Notes: generated by a model not told the origin, from the letters alone. A stretch of DNA of 64,000 nucleotides from Vreelandella titanicae BH1 (GCF_000336575.1 NZ_AOPO01000002.1:186006-250005), one strand, 5' to 3'; counted from the first letter of the stretch, positions 53,079-62,679 are shown. A program made the numbers and translations.

Positions 53079-54974
53079 ATGTTGGAAGATCCTTTTTTTG
53101 ATGAGTTTTTAGCAGGCATAGATTTTTCGCAAGCAGCGAGTAAAAAAAGCCGTGATGAAATTGAGGATGTGGCATTCATAACAATAGATGATCTTAATGA
53201 GGATTGCGCCGATAAAGCTTTGTTCAAGTATAAGGTAATAAAGTTAGTCAATAAAAGGCTTAATGGAGGCTGGACGAAGAAGAATGTAGAGCCAATTATC
53301 TATGAATTGTATAATGAGGGTGTTATAGATAAAAAGCCTGGGTGGCAAAGCGTAGCTAGATGGAATGCAAAGTATCGTGTCGATAAAAATTTGCTTTCCT
53401 TGGTTGATATAAGAGCTATAAAAAATAATTTTTGTGATTTTAGTTCTTTTTCAAAAGACACTTTCTTTTGGGACGCTGTCGAAAAAAAATATCTTACACG
53501 AGTGAGGGGGTCTGTTGCGACCACTTATCAGTTTTATAAGGATTTAATATTAGTCCATAATAATGAAAATCCAGATGATCAGTTTGAAGCGGTTGGGCGA
53601 AGTGCCTTTTACGATAGAGTTAAAAAGCTTCCACCTTATATTTGTGACTTGAAGCGTTATGGCAAGCGATATGCGGATAAAAAATATCGATTGATCAATA
53701 GTTTCACAAAATCTACTAGAGTGATGGAACGTGTTGAAATTGATCATACTGCTCTTGACTTGATCTTGCTTGATGATACCTTAAATACCCCTATTGGAAG
53801 GCCATTTATAACTGTCTTGATTGATACATTTAGTAAATGTATCGTGGGTTTTTATTTAAGCTTTAGAGGGCCGAGCTATAATTCTGTAAGGTGTGCAGTG
53901 TTAAATGCGTGCTTGGATAAAAAAGACTTGTTGGAAAAGTATCCAGACATCGAAAAAGATTGGCCATGTCAAGGGCGTATTGAAACACTTGTTGTTGATA
54001 ACGGCGCAGAGTTTTGGTCGAAAGATCTTGAGAGATTTTCTACCTCAATAGGAATGAGCGTTGAGTACAATCCAGTTGGAAAACCGTGGAAGAAACCTTT
54101 AGTCGAGAGAATATTTAACACCTACAATACAGAGTTTATTCATCAGATACCGGGAAAAACTTTCTCAAGTGCAAAAGATTTAGAAGGTTATGAGCCTGAG
54201 AAAGATGCGTTATTACCATTTTCCAGGTTTTTACATCTGCTTCATATATGGGTTGTAGATATTTATAATCAGCAGCCAAATAAACGTAGAACCAATATAC
54301 CTGCTTTATCTTGGCAGATTGGGTGTCAAGATTTTCCACCGGTTGTTTACCAAGGGGCTGAAAAACAAAGATTTAAAATCGAAAGCTTTCCTACCGTCTA
54401 TCGAGATTTACGACCAATTGGGATAGAGGTGGATCATATCAGCTATAGCAGCGAAATGTTGGTAGAGTTCAGAAAAAATCACCCGCCGCCCCCCGGTCAG
54501 AAAAAGCATAAGCTTTGTGTTAAGCGAGACCCGTCTGATGTTTCTTTTGTGTATGTATTCTTACCTGGATTGGAGAAGTATATCAAAGTTAATGCTACTA
54601 GCCAGGAGTTTCATTTAGAGGGCGTCTCTATTTTCCAGTACCAAGTTATGAGAAGGTTGTTGAATAATCATATTGAAATTAATACCGATCATGAGGGGCT
54701 TGCCCTTGCAAATATGAAGCTCAGCGAGAGAATGGATGATATAAGGGGAAATGCTTTAGTCAAGAAGAGAAGTAGCCTAAAAGGAATGAAAAGCGTTGCT
54801 GCTTTCATAGGCGTGGATAGTGAGAGTGATGCGACTTTTGAAAGTGTGCACCGTGACATGAAAAGTAGAGATAACGCTATGTGTGATTCTTCAGAAGACG
54901 GCTTAACAGATTCAAAAAACTTTGAGCTTGTTGATGATTGGCACGATATTGCTGTTGATGTGGAGCCTTATTAA
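53079..54974 (+). CDS. tnsB: Transposase TnsB (DDE integrase subunit)
   Basis: TnsB binds the transposon ends and joins the 3' ends to target DNA. The 631-residue protein has an N-terminal DNA-binding part and a DDE domain with Asp222 in VEIDHTALDLIL, Asp307 in LVVDNGAEFWSKDLE and Glu343 in PWKKPLVERIFNTYN. The C-terminal tail is acidic (SEDGLTDSKNFELVDDWHDIAVDVEPY region) and probably contacts TnsC. It is separate from TnsA, not fused as in some related elements. Its stop overlaps the tnsC start by one base. Confidence 0.94.
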   Translation: MLEDPFFDEFLAGIDFSQAASKKSRDEIEDVAFITIDDLNEDCADKALFKYKVIKLVNKRLNGGWTKKNVEPIIYELYNEGVIDKKPGWQSVARWNAKYRVDKNLLSLVDIRAIKNNFCDFSSFSKDTFFWDAVEKKYLTRVRGSVATTYQFYKDLILVHNNENPDDQFEAVGRSAFYDRVKKLPPYICDLKRYGKRYADKKYRLINSFTKSTRVMERVEIDHTALDLILLDDTLNTPIGRPFITVLIDTFSKCIVGFYLSFRGPSYNSVRCAVLNACLDKKDLLEKYPDIEKDWPCQGRIETLVVDNGAEFWSKDLERFSTSIGMSVEYNPVGKPWKKPLVERIFNTYNTEFIHQIPGKTFSSAKDLEGYEPEKDALLPFSRFLHLLHIWVVDIYNQQPNKRRTNIPALSWQIGCQDFPPVVYQGAEKQRFKIESFPTVYRDLRPIGIEVDHISYSSEMLVEFRKNHPPPPGQKKHKLCVKRDPSDVSFVYVFLPGLEKYIKVNATSQEFHLEGVSIFQYQVMRRLLNNHIEINTDHEGLALANMKLSERMDDIRGNALVKKRSSLKGMKSVAAFIGVDSESDATFESVHRDMKSRDNAMCDSSEDGLTDSKNFELVDDWHDIAVDVEPY

Positions 54975-55993
54975 TGAGCAACATACTGTCTGAAGCTAAA
55001 TGTAGTCAATTGATTTATTTTAGAAACTGTTTTGTCCAACATGCAGCCTTAATACAGGCGATGAGTTCTTTGAATCGATTGAAAAATAATCAGCTATTAG
55101 GCGGAGAACAGCAGTGTATGTTGCTGTTAGGAGATACAGGGACTGGTAAAAGTAAATTAATCAATGAGTTTTATTCGGCATTTCCAAGCTACAGAGAGGG
55201 CGATGTTCTAGTAAAGCCTGTGCTCGTTTCGCGCATACCAAGTAAGCCTGATGTTGAAAAAATGATGATTCAATTATTGAGCGATTTGGGGTATTTTGGT
55301 TCAGAAGCAAGAAAAGGTAGTCGTCGTGAGACGGGCCTAGCAGAGGCATTAGTCAAAGTATTAAAAAAATGTAAAACACAAATAATCATCATCAATGAAT
55401 TTCAAGAGTTAATAGAGTTTAAGTCGGTTGAAGATCGTCAACGTGTTGCCAATAGACTTAAGTTGCTCAGCGAGCAGGCTTGCATACCCATCGTTTTAGT
55501 AGGTATGCCCTGGGCTTCTGAAATATCTAACGAGCCTCAATGGGCCTCGCGATTAATGTGTTCAATAGAACTGCCGTATTTTAAAATTTTTAAACAAATC
55601 GATCGTGTTGAGTATGTAAGGTTTTTAAAAGGCTTGGCGTTAAGGATGGGCTTTCATGAACCGCCGCCACTTCATAGCGATGAGATACTATTTCCACTTT
55701 TTTCTGCAACGCGAGGTGAGGTAAGAAAAATTAAACACATTCTCGATGAGGTTCTTTTTTTAGCCTTGTCGCAGGGAGATAATACTGTTCATAGGCAGCA
55801 TTTTGTTGATGTTTTGGATAACGTTTTTTTTGATAAAGATAATCCATTCAAGCTGCCTATTGATGATGTCCCACTGAGCGAAGTATCTCGATATGCATCT
55901 TATAATCGCTACTCATCGGTTGAGTCTGAGACTTTTATAGGAACTCAGTTTGGTCGGAAAATTTCGACTAGAGAATTATTTTCTAAAAATTAG
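54974..55993 (+). CDS. tnsC: Transposition regulator TnsC (AAA+ ATPase)
   Basis: TnsC links the transposase to target-selecting proteins through ATP-dependent filaments on DNA. The 339-residue protein has Walker A GDTGTGKS at residues 53-60, Walker B QIIIINEFQEL near 136-146, a sensor region PIVLVGMPWASEI and a probable arginine-finger helix. It is shorter than Tn7 TnsC (555 residues) and of the length usual in TniQ-guided elements. The start ATG lies within TAATG of tnsB. No tniQ follows directly. Confidence 0.93.
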   Translation: MSNILSEAKCSQLIYFRNCFVQHAALIQAMSSLNRLKNNQLLGGEQQCMLLLGDTGTGKSKLINEFYSAFPSYREGDVLVKPVLVSRIPSKPDVEKMMIQLLSDLGYFGSEARKGSRRETGLAEALVKVLKKCKTQIIIINEFQELIEFKSVEDRQRVANRLKLLSEQACIPIVLVGMPWASEISNEPQWASRLMCSIELPYFKIFKQIDRVEYVRFLKGLALRMGFHEPPPLHSDEILFPLFSATRGEVRKIKHILDEVLFLALSQGDNTVHRQHFVDVLDNVFFDKDNPFKLPIDDVPLSEVSRYASYNRYSSVESETFIGTQFGRKISTRELFSKN

Positions 55994-56138
55994 TAAATTA
56001 TCGTGAAAGATTTCCTTTTGTTAAATCAAAATGAAGACACCTTCAAAACACCATTGCATTCTTGCTAAGAATCTCTTAGCATATTTTTGTGTCATCTTGC
56101 GCTAGCCTAGCGGCTTTCCAAGTAGCGATGGTGTTTTC
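55994..56138 (+). other. tnsC-xre gap with regulatory palindrome
   Basis: This AT-rich gap is 145 bp. It carries one clear palindrome (listed separately) and probably the promoter of xre. No terminator hairpin with T-run is seen for tnsC. Confidence 0.5.
56064..56080 (+). promoter_or_regulatory. Probable Xre operator
   Basis: GCTAAGA-ATC-TCTTAGC is a perfect 17-bp palindrome centred 67 bp upstream of the xre start. It is typical of a site for a small homodimeric Xre repressor. Confidence 0.65.
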
Positions 56139-56456
56139 ATGGATAGTCCGCTTCCAGATCGCTTGAGAGCCGCCAGGCAAGCAGCGGGTATGACACAAAG
56201 GCAGTTGGGTGAATACCTCGGCATGGAGCCGAATCTGGCGAGTGCGCGTATGACGCAGTATGAAAAGGGCCAGCATGCGCCCAATTACCAGTTGCTGAAG
56301 AGGCTTTCAGAGGCACTGGAGGTGCCCATTCCCTATTTTTTCTGCGAAGACGATACGATTGCAGAACTTATCCTTGAGCTGGATAAGCTCGATCCTGCGG
56401 AACGCCGAAGCTTGCTGGAGCAGCTCAAGAAGGGCAGTAAGCCTAGTAAAAGCTGA
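56139..56456 (+). CDS. Xre family transcriptional regulator
   Basis: A 105-residue DNA-binding protein with a Cro/C1-type helix-turn-helix near residues 8-65 (LRAARQAAGMTQRQLGEYLGMEPNLASARMTQYEKGQHAPN) and a helical tail. It stands alone between tnsC and the cargo, behind a perfect palindrome. In I-F3 CRISPR-associated Tn7-like elements an Xre regulator controls the guide RNA and tniQ-cas expression; in others it controls cargo or BREX genes. Either role is possible here. Its base composition is closer to the cargo than to tnsABC. Confidence 0.85.
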   Translation: MDSPLPDRLRAARQAAGMTQRQLGEYLGMEPNLASARMTQYEKGQHAPNYQLLKRLSEALEVPIPYFFCEDDTIAELILELDKLDPAERRSLLEQLKKGSKPSKS

Positions 56457-56501
56457 TTTCATTACTGATAAACTGTCCGCAATTCCAATGTAATTAACCT
56501 T

Positions 56502-57142
56502 GATGAGCGCCTTTCAACTTCTTTCAGCTACAATTCTGACCTGATCGGCGGTGGGCTGATGGTACGCGAAAGCCGCTCCATCGCCGATGTGCTGCGGTCT
56601 GAAGCAGATGATGAACAGTGGCAGTAGGCAATCATTGTTGATAACCGCCTCCAGAAGAACCGTCCCGTGGCTGTTAAATCTGTAAGCCAAGCCATTCGTA
56701 AACGCTTAGAGAAGTTGGAGCGATCTTTCTGGCAAGCACTAAGCGATGGAGACGACCAGCTCGCAACACAGGTTACTTTCTGTGCGTCCATGGCACGTAA
56801 CCTGCTACTGGTGGAGTTTCTTGAAAGTGTCGTCGCCGATGCGTTCCTAACTCAGTCGGAGGCGCTTCAGGCCTACCCCAGTGGGATGAGTTTTTAGCCG
56901 AGTGTGCCCATCGCTACGAAGCTATAGTGGGCTGGGCCGAAAGCTCCAAACGTAAAATGTGGTAGGTGGTGAATCGTATGCTGGATGAAGTCGGCGTATT
57001 GGAATCCAGCCGCTCACACAAATTACAGCCATTGCTGCTTCGCCCAGAAGTAAAAAGCCTGCTGGAAATCTACCAGCACGACCGCTTGAGTGCTTGTTGT
57101 AGCCTCCGTTCTAATTGCTTACGTCAAAATAAAACTAAGTAG
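56502..57142 (+). pseudogene. brxA: Decayed brxA (BREX system) gene
   Basis: The three-part conceptual translation matches BrxA (DUF1819) from end to end: LIGGGLMVRESRSIADVL, then a region with SQAIRKRLEKLE, ATQVTFCASMARNLLLVEFLE, and WDEFLAECAHRYEAI to LLRPEVKSLLEIYQHD. It is broken by TAG at 56625 (in CAG-TAG-GCA), by an insertion of two C bases near 56877 that shifts the frame, and by TAG at 56963. No start codon exists in frame after the stop at 56469. The gene is therefore dead. BrxA belongs to BREX phage defence; no brxB, brxC, pglX or brxL is in the window, so this is a relic of a lost BREX cluster. Confidence 0.85.
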
Positions 57143-57563
57143 ACCTTGCAACACAGGTGGCAAGCGGCATAGTCTTATATAAAATCAGTCTTGTGCATTA
57201 ACAAAACCTTGCATTAAACATGCTAGACATAGGGACGCAGCCGCATGTCACAGAGTAATTACTACCCTATAATTAGCAGTTTTATTAGCTATAAATATGC
57301 AGAAACAAGCTGCAGAATATTTCTGACCTATATGCGTTAAGCGTAGATTCTAACCAGCGGGAGCAGTTAGTGTTGTAAACATTGCCTTTGCTAAGTCGTA
57401 TATAAGTTATCATGTCCCATGCTGACTTAGTAGATAAATGATATCGACCTATAGACTTGGGTTTAAAAACGCAGTTTTCTCGAGTGATTAAGATGGGTGT
57501 AATCATTTAATAGATTCTAAAGCTTTATGCAGAATAAAGACAATTATCACTGGAGATGATTAA
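57143..57563 (+). other. AT-rich leader upstream of the reverse transcriptase gene
   Basis: No protein is evident in these 421 bp. CTAAGTC at 57391 and GACTTAG at 57424 are inverted copies that could form a stem with a 26-base loop. Some defence reverse transcriptases use an adjacent non-coding RNA, but for this RT type I know of no established one. The region may simply be promoter plus decayed sequence. Confidence 0.35.
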
Positions 57564-60500
57564 GTGACGGTAACCTTAAAAACCCTTGGTATCGCATTCC
57601 GCAAAGCCAAGGTGGATCTCTACTACTCTACCAATCGCTCACTTTTTGCAATAGTTGATTATGAGGAAAATTTGCAGGAAAACCTTCAGCTGCTGCAAAA
57701 AAAGATCAATAGCAGGTCTACCACTTGGGTGAAAGACCCTGACTTTCTCGGAACATGGTCCCTCGCGCCTAAATCTATCAGGTGTGGAAAAGACAAAAAA
57801 GCTGGATTGATTCATGCCTCCCCTGAACAGGAGTGGGCCTGTTTCAACAAAGCTGATGAAAAGTCTTTTGCTGAGTTTCGGCTCATGGCTAAGTGCAGCA
57901 TAGATTTCCATGTGCTCTCGGCACTCTGGATGCTGAAAGTCGGGCACCTCTTCGATGATCAACTGAGTCAAAACATTTACGGTAGCCGGCTGCGTAGAAC
58001 AATTGATAACGAAGTAAATGAGTTTTCGCTTGGCTCCTTCAAATCTTACCTAAAGCCTTTCAGTGATTGGCGTGACGGTGCAATTAAAACTATGCGCACG
58101 GCGCTTGATGACAAGAAGAAGGTTCTGGCGCTCACTGCGGATGTCAGCAGCTTTTATCATCGGCTTCATCCCAAGTTTATGCTCAGCGAAGCCTTTCAGG
58201 AGATTGCAAGTGTTGAGTTAGATCAAGAGCAACGGAAGCTCCACCAACTTTTTATCAACGCACTGATTGCCTGGGCAAAGGGCACGCCCCTTAAAACAGG
58301 ATTGCCCGTGGGTTTACCAGCTTCCGCCGTTGTCGCTAATGCTGCGTTAATCGGCCTTGACCAGTTCATTGAGCGGCAGGTAGTTCCGCTTTACTACGGT
58401 CGATACGTGGACGATGTACTACTGGTGATGGAAAACTCCAGTAATATTCAAACCATGGAGAAGTTTTGGGAATGGATATTCAGCCGAGACGGTGGATCTA
58501 AAATTCTAGGTTGGGATAAACAAGAAAAATCAACAGACAAAAGCATCCTGTTCAAACCGAGGTACCTTGAGAACAGTCACGTCGCGTTCGAAAACAGCAA
58601 GAACAAACTTTTCGTATTGTCCGGTGGCCCGGGAAAAGCATTGGTCAATGCCATCGGCGAGCAGGTCAACCAGCGCGCCAGTGAGTGGCGATCATTACCA
58701 GACCTTCCAGAAAACCCAAATGTAATTGCCACAGATCTATTAAAAGCGACAAACCATGCTGGAGAGCATGCCGATAATCTACGCAAGACCGACGCATTGA
58801 CTTTGCACAGGGCAGGCTTCGCACTCAACCTTCGAGATTACGAAGCATACGAGCGGGATCTCACTCCAAGTGCATGGCGAGCCCAGCGTCACGCCTTTTT
58901 TTCGGCTGTCATTGACCACCTGATTACTCCGGTAACATTTTTTGAGTTGGCGCAGTATCTTCCCCGCGTAATCCGCATGGCCGTAGCGTGTAAGGATTTC
59001 AAGATGCTTGGGAATATCTTACATAGCCTTAGAAAATTGATAGAAACGGTTTCTGAAGACTGCCAGCCAAGCATTAAGTCATTGACTTCAGACATTGAGT
59101 TAGACCGCAACGATGCCCTATGGCGTTGGCAGGTGGCTCTTCATAATTCTGTAGCAGAAAACATTATCGCGGCATTACCGCCACGATTGGGTACCTCAAA
59201 GGTTCGTGAGTGGGAACTGCATGTAAGGTCGCACTGGCTAAGAATCACTGAAGCATTATGGGACGGGCATAGCATGTACCCACACTCTATTAAGGAGTTG
59301 AAGGATTATCACCTTCGCCTCTTCAGTCATGACCTCGCGCACATTCCGCTACGATTTGTCGGGTTGCCGAAAGAGATGGTCAGCCGTAGAGGAATTCCAG
59401 CTCGCAGAAGCTTGATCGAAGCATCAGTGGATGAGCTTTTGCCTGAGGCGGTTACTTCGGGTATTAGGGTTCTTTCGCAGTGGGTTAAGCTGGAAAACAA
59501 CACCCCCTTGGGGCTCTATTTCTCCACACGCCCGTTCAGTCTTCAAGAGCTTTACTTGGTCGCCAAGGAGCCTTTCAAACAAGAAAATCAGGATGATCTG
59601 GGCAAGGTAGTTCTCTCCCTGCGAGGCTTTTCACCTAAAGAACAGAAAATGCCGACCTGGGGGGGGAGTGGGCGTATGTTGCGAGTCCCCGATGGAAAGC
59701 CTACTCCCAGACAGACCATAGCAGTCGCAAGCTGGAAAACGAGCGATAAAAGCTTCATCTCGGTAGTAATGGGAAAGGCAGACCCCGATAGTCGGCGTCG
59801 CTATCAGCGACTTAATCGCTTAATCAATGAGCTAATCTCGCGTCCAGATGGTGCGGGTTACTTGGTATTTCCTGAGCTAGCCTTGCCAACCCGGTGGTTC
59901 ATGCGCATTGCCGACAAGCTCAAAGGGCGGGGCATTTCTTTGATCACAGGTGTAGAGTATCTACATGCTAAGAAGAAAACGGTCAGAAACCAGGTCTGGG
60001 CATCACTGACCCATGATGGTCTGGGCTTTCCGTCCCTTATGATTTATCGACAGGACAAGCAGTTCCCTGCACTCCACGAAGAAGTCGAACTACGTCGTCT
60101 ATCTGGTGTAAAGATGGTGCCCTATGTTACTTGGGTGAACCCGCCCATTATCAAGCACGGTAACTTCCGTTTTGCCTTGATGGTATGCAGCGAGTTAACC
60201 AATATCCGGTACCGAGGCGATCTAAGAGGGAAAGTGGACGCATTGTTTGTTCCTGAATGGAATACCGATATAGACACTTTCAACGCGCTGATCGAATCTG
60301 CAGCACTGGATATTCATGCCTATATCATTCAGTGCAACAACCGTACCTACGGCGATAGCCGCATACGTGCGCCCTACAAAGACCGCTGGAAACGTGATGT
60401 ACTGCGCGTGAAAGGTGGCAACCACGATTACTGCATCACTGGCGAGATCGACATTCTTGCACTACGCCAATTCCAATCCTGCCACCGTTCTCCAGGCGAA

Positions 60501-60572
60501 GGCTTTAAGCCAGTGCCGGATGGTTTTGCAGCCGACATGTCGAAAGACCGAAAAGTTTTACCCAAAGGGTGA
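57564..60572 (+). CDS. Defence-associated reverse transcriptase with nitrilase domain (DRT type 1)
   Basis: A 1002-residue fusion of a reverse transcriptase and a nitrilase, the architecture of DRT type 1 (UG1), a known anti-phage class. The RT domain has motif A LTADVSSFYHRLHP (Asp193), motif B GLPVGLPASAVVANA (246-260) and the active-site YVDD at 281-284. After a helical middle part, the C-N hydrolase domain starts near residue 740 and keeps Glu771 in VFPELALP, Lys832 in YRQDKQFP and Cys875 in LMVCSELTN, so the nitrilase triad looks intact. The start is a GTG. It stands alone between the brxA relic and qatA. Confidence 0.92.
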   Translation: MTVTLKTLGIAFRKAKVDLYYSTNRSLFAIVDYEENLQENLQLLQKKINSRSTTWVKDPDFLGTWSLAPKSIRCGKDKKAGLIHASPEQEWACFNKADEKSFAEFRLMAKCSIDFHVLSALWMLKVGHLFDDQLSQNIYGSRLRRTIDNEVNEFSLGSFKSYLKPFSDWRDGAIKTMRTALDDKKKVLALTADVSSFYHRLHPKFMLSEAFQEIASVELDQEQRKLHQLFINALIAWAKGTPLKTGLPVGLPASAVVANAALIGLDQFIERQVVPLYYGRYVDDVLLVMENSSNIQTMEKFWEWIFSRDGGSKILGWDKQEKSTDKSILFKPRYLENSHVAFENSKNKLFVLSGGPGKALVNAIGEQVNQRASEWRSLPDLPENPNVIATDLLKATNHAGEHADNLRKTDALTLHRAGFALNLRDYEAYERDLTPSAWRAQRHAFFSAVIDHLITPVTFFELAQYLPRVIRMAVACKDFKMLGNILHSLRKLIETVSEDCQPSIKSLTSDIELDRNDALWRWQVALHNSVAENIIAALPPRLGTSKVREWELHVRSHWLRITEALWDGHSMYPHSIKELKDYHLRLFSHDLAHIPLRFVGLPKEMVSRRGIPARRSLIEASVDELLPEAVTSGIRVLSQWVKLENNTPLGLYFSTRPFSLQELYLVAKEPFKQENQDDLGKVVLSLRGFSPKEQKMPTWGGSGRMLRVPDGKPTPRQTIAVASWKTSDKSFISVVMGKADPDSRRRYQRLNRLINELISRPDGAGYLVFPELALPTRWFMRIADKLKGRGISLITGVEYLHAKKKTVRNQVWASLTHDGLGFPSLMIYRQDKQFPALHEEVELRRLSGVKMVPYVTWVNPPIIKHGNFRFALMVCSELTNIRYRGDLRGKVDALFVPEWNTDIDTFNALIESAALDIHAYIIQCNNRTYGDSRIRAPYKDRWKRDVLRVKGGNHDYCITGEIDILALRQFQSCHRSPGEGFKPVPDGFAADMSKDRKVLPKG

Positions 60573-60810
60573 GGTTAATAGGGCAACAAGATTAAAGGCC
60601 CCCTTGATGGCTACAAGCCCTACCACTTCTTATTTTAGTGCATCGGTTTATTAAACGAGCCTTGGATACTGACAAGAATAATCCATTCGAACATCCAGCG
60701 GAAAATTACAAAGACTGCTAATGGAAATTAGCAGCTTTTCCGGTTACGTTTGACTCCTGGGTGGCGAGAATTTTTGCCTGCTTCGCAGTTTGGATAACGG
60801 ATGTTAGACC

Positions 60811-62679
60811 ATGTGGCATGACAATGAGACGGCTATTGATTACCTGAATTTCGGCGTAGTTGCTGATGCTTGTGCGAGTATGCTGAAGCGCGCCGATGGT
60901 GCTCCTATTTCCATTGGAGTGTCTGGGGGATGGGGAGCAGGTAAGTCATCTTTGATAAAGATGGTTGCAGTACGTTTACACACATTATCTGAACCAGATT
61001 TAAGCGAAAAACCAGATAATACTTTTGTCGTGTTAACTTTCAATCCGTGGCTATATCAGGATTTTGAATCTGCGCGAAGTGCTCTGCTTCAAATCGTAGG
61101 TGACGAGATTGTTCGACTTGCGAAAGAAAACGAGACCATAGCAGATAAGGTTGATGAACTATGGCGTCGTATCAACCTCCTCAGGATTGCTCAGTTGAGC
61201 GGTGAAGCCGCACTGACATTAACGACTGGCATTCCGGCCGGAGCCCTTGGCAAAACGTTCAATTCCATCGTTAACCTTGTCTCTTCGGATGCAAGAAAAA
61301 CACAAGCTGTAGAAGTCGATGCTGAAGGTATCGCGGCTGCGGCAACGGGTTTATTGAGGCCAAGTGAACCGTTTTCCATGCCAGCTCATATCCAAGCCTT
61401 CCGTGACACGCTGGAAAGCCTCCTCGACGACCTAAAAGTCACCTTGGTCATTTTTGTCGATGATTTGGATCGGTGCCTTCCGCAAACTGCTATTTCAACG
61501 CTGGAGTCTATTCGCCTGCTGCTATTTATCCCCCGCAGCGCATTCGTCGTTGCTGCCGATAACGACTTTATTAAGGCAGCGGTAAAAGTTCATTTCGATG
61601 GGGCTGGGATCTCGAGTGACGTTGCCACCAATTACTTTGACAAGCTCATCCAGGTTCCACTTCACGTTCCACGGCTTGGTCTCAATGAGGCAAAAGCCTA
61701 CCTGGCACTGCTCTTGCTCGAGCGAGAGGCCAAGGCTGGTACTTTCACTAAAGAGCAGTTCGAAAGCGCGCTCAAGCTCATTCCCGAAAGACTGAGAAAC
61801 AGCTGGAGAGGCGATACGATCAATCAAGAGTTTCTCTATGAACTAGTCGGAACAGACGAAACATTGAGAAGCTTGATGGATCTTGCAGAGGGATTGGCGT
61901 CTATGCTTCATCGCTCATCAGCAGTCAATGCTAACCCTCGGCTTATGAAGCGCTTCCTAAACACGGTTTATCTACGTGAGGCTCTTTCTGCGCCGCAGGG
62001 AATCAAGCTAGATATCGCCGCATTGGCAAAATGGCACCTTATTGAGCGTTGTGATGAAGCTCTAGCTGAAGCGTTGGCTGGACAGGTGCATTCAGACAAT
62101 GATGGTCGAGTAGAGGTTCTTGCTGAAGCAGAGAGTGCGGCTGCAAGCCAAGCTCGGTTGCCCGAGCCTTTCAAGGACAACCCTTTTACTCGTCAGTGGC
62201 TTGATTTGCCACCTGCACTTGGTACTGAAGATTTACGCCCATTGCTTCACCTGAGCCGTGACTCAGGCACGCGTGACTTTGGCGATGACAACATGACGCC
62301 TGATTCAAGAAAACTTCGTGATGCTCTAAAGACTGCCACTAGTGGGCATAAATCCCTCACAGAGCTTATGAACAAGATTGGGCCTGATCAGACCGAACTG
62401 GCGATGTCCAAAGCATGGCTGAGCTGTAGCACCACTCGCAATTGGAAGCGCAATGATGAAATTGTGATGCTTATTGAGTGCTGCAAGGTTTTTCCGGAAA
62501 TTGGAAAAAAAGCAGCCAGCTTGTTAGAACAAGCTCCTCTAAAGCAAGTCGGGCCCGGCATTATTCCAACCCTAGGTGCCCAACCATGGGCGCAAGAGGT
62601 CTTAGATCGCTGGAAGGATCTTAACGAATTGCCTAAGACAACTAAGAATGCGATTGTGAACTTGAAGGCGAAGCGCTGA
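60811..62679 (+). CDS. qatA: QatA, KAP-family P-loop ATPase
   Basis: QatA is the ATPase of the QatABCD anti-phage system. The 622-residue protein has Walker A GVSGGWGAGKSS near residues 36-47 and the KAP Walker B VIFVDDLDRCLP near 214-225. A NYFDKLIQVPLHVPRL segment, typical of KAP NTPases, follows. The hydrophobic insert of membrane KAP proteins is weak here (near residues 128-150). It shares one base with qatB (TGATG). The order qatA-qatB-qatC is that of the described system. Confidence 0.88.
   Translation: MWHDNETAIDYLNFGVVADACASMLKRADGAPISIGVSGGWGAGKSSLIKMVAVRLHTLSEPDLSEKPDNTFVVLTFNPWLYQDFESARSALLQIVGDEIVRLAKENETIADKVDELWRRINLLRIAQLSGEAALTLTTGIPAGALGKTFNSIVNLVSSDARKTQAVEVDAEGIAAAATGLLRPSEPFSMPAHIQAFRDTLESLLDDLKVTLVIFVDDLDRCLPQTAISTLESIRLLLFIPRSAFVVAADNDFIKAAVKVHFDGAGISSDVATNYFDKLIQVPLHVPRLGLNEAKAYLALLLLEREAKAGTFTKEQFESALKLIPERLRNSWRGDTINQEFLYELVGTDETLRSLMDLAEGLASMLHRSSAVNANPRLMKRFLNTVYLREALSAPQGIKLDIAALAKWHLIERCDEALAEALAGQVHSDNDGRVEVLAEAESAAASQARLPEPFKDNPFTRQWLDLPPALGTEDLRPLLHLSRDSGTRDFGDDNMTPDSRKLRDALKTATSGHKSLTELMNKIGPDQTELAMSKAWLSCSTTRNWKRNDEIVMLIECCKVFPEIGKKAASLLEQAPLKQVGPGIIPTLGAQPWAQEVLDRWKDLNELPKTTKNAIVNLKAKR

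Noticed and set aside
56667..56897. 76-residue frame as a separate gene
   Set aside because: It is the middle part of the broken brxA gene, bounded by the TAG and the frameshift.
60573..60810. Possible gene between the RT gene and qatA
   Set aside because: Only short frames that overlap the end of the RT gene are present, with no start signal or recognisable protein.
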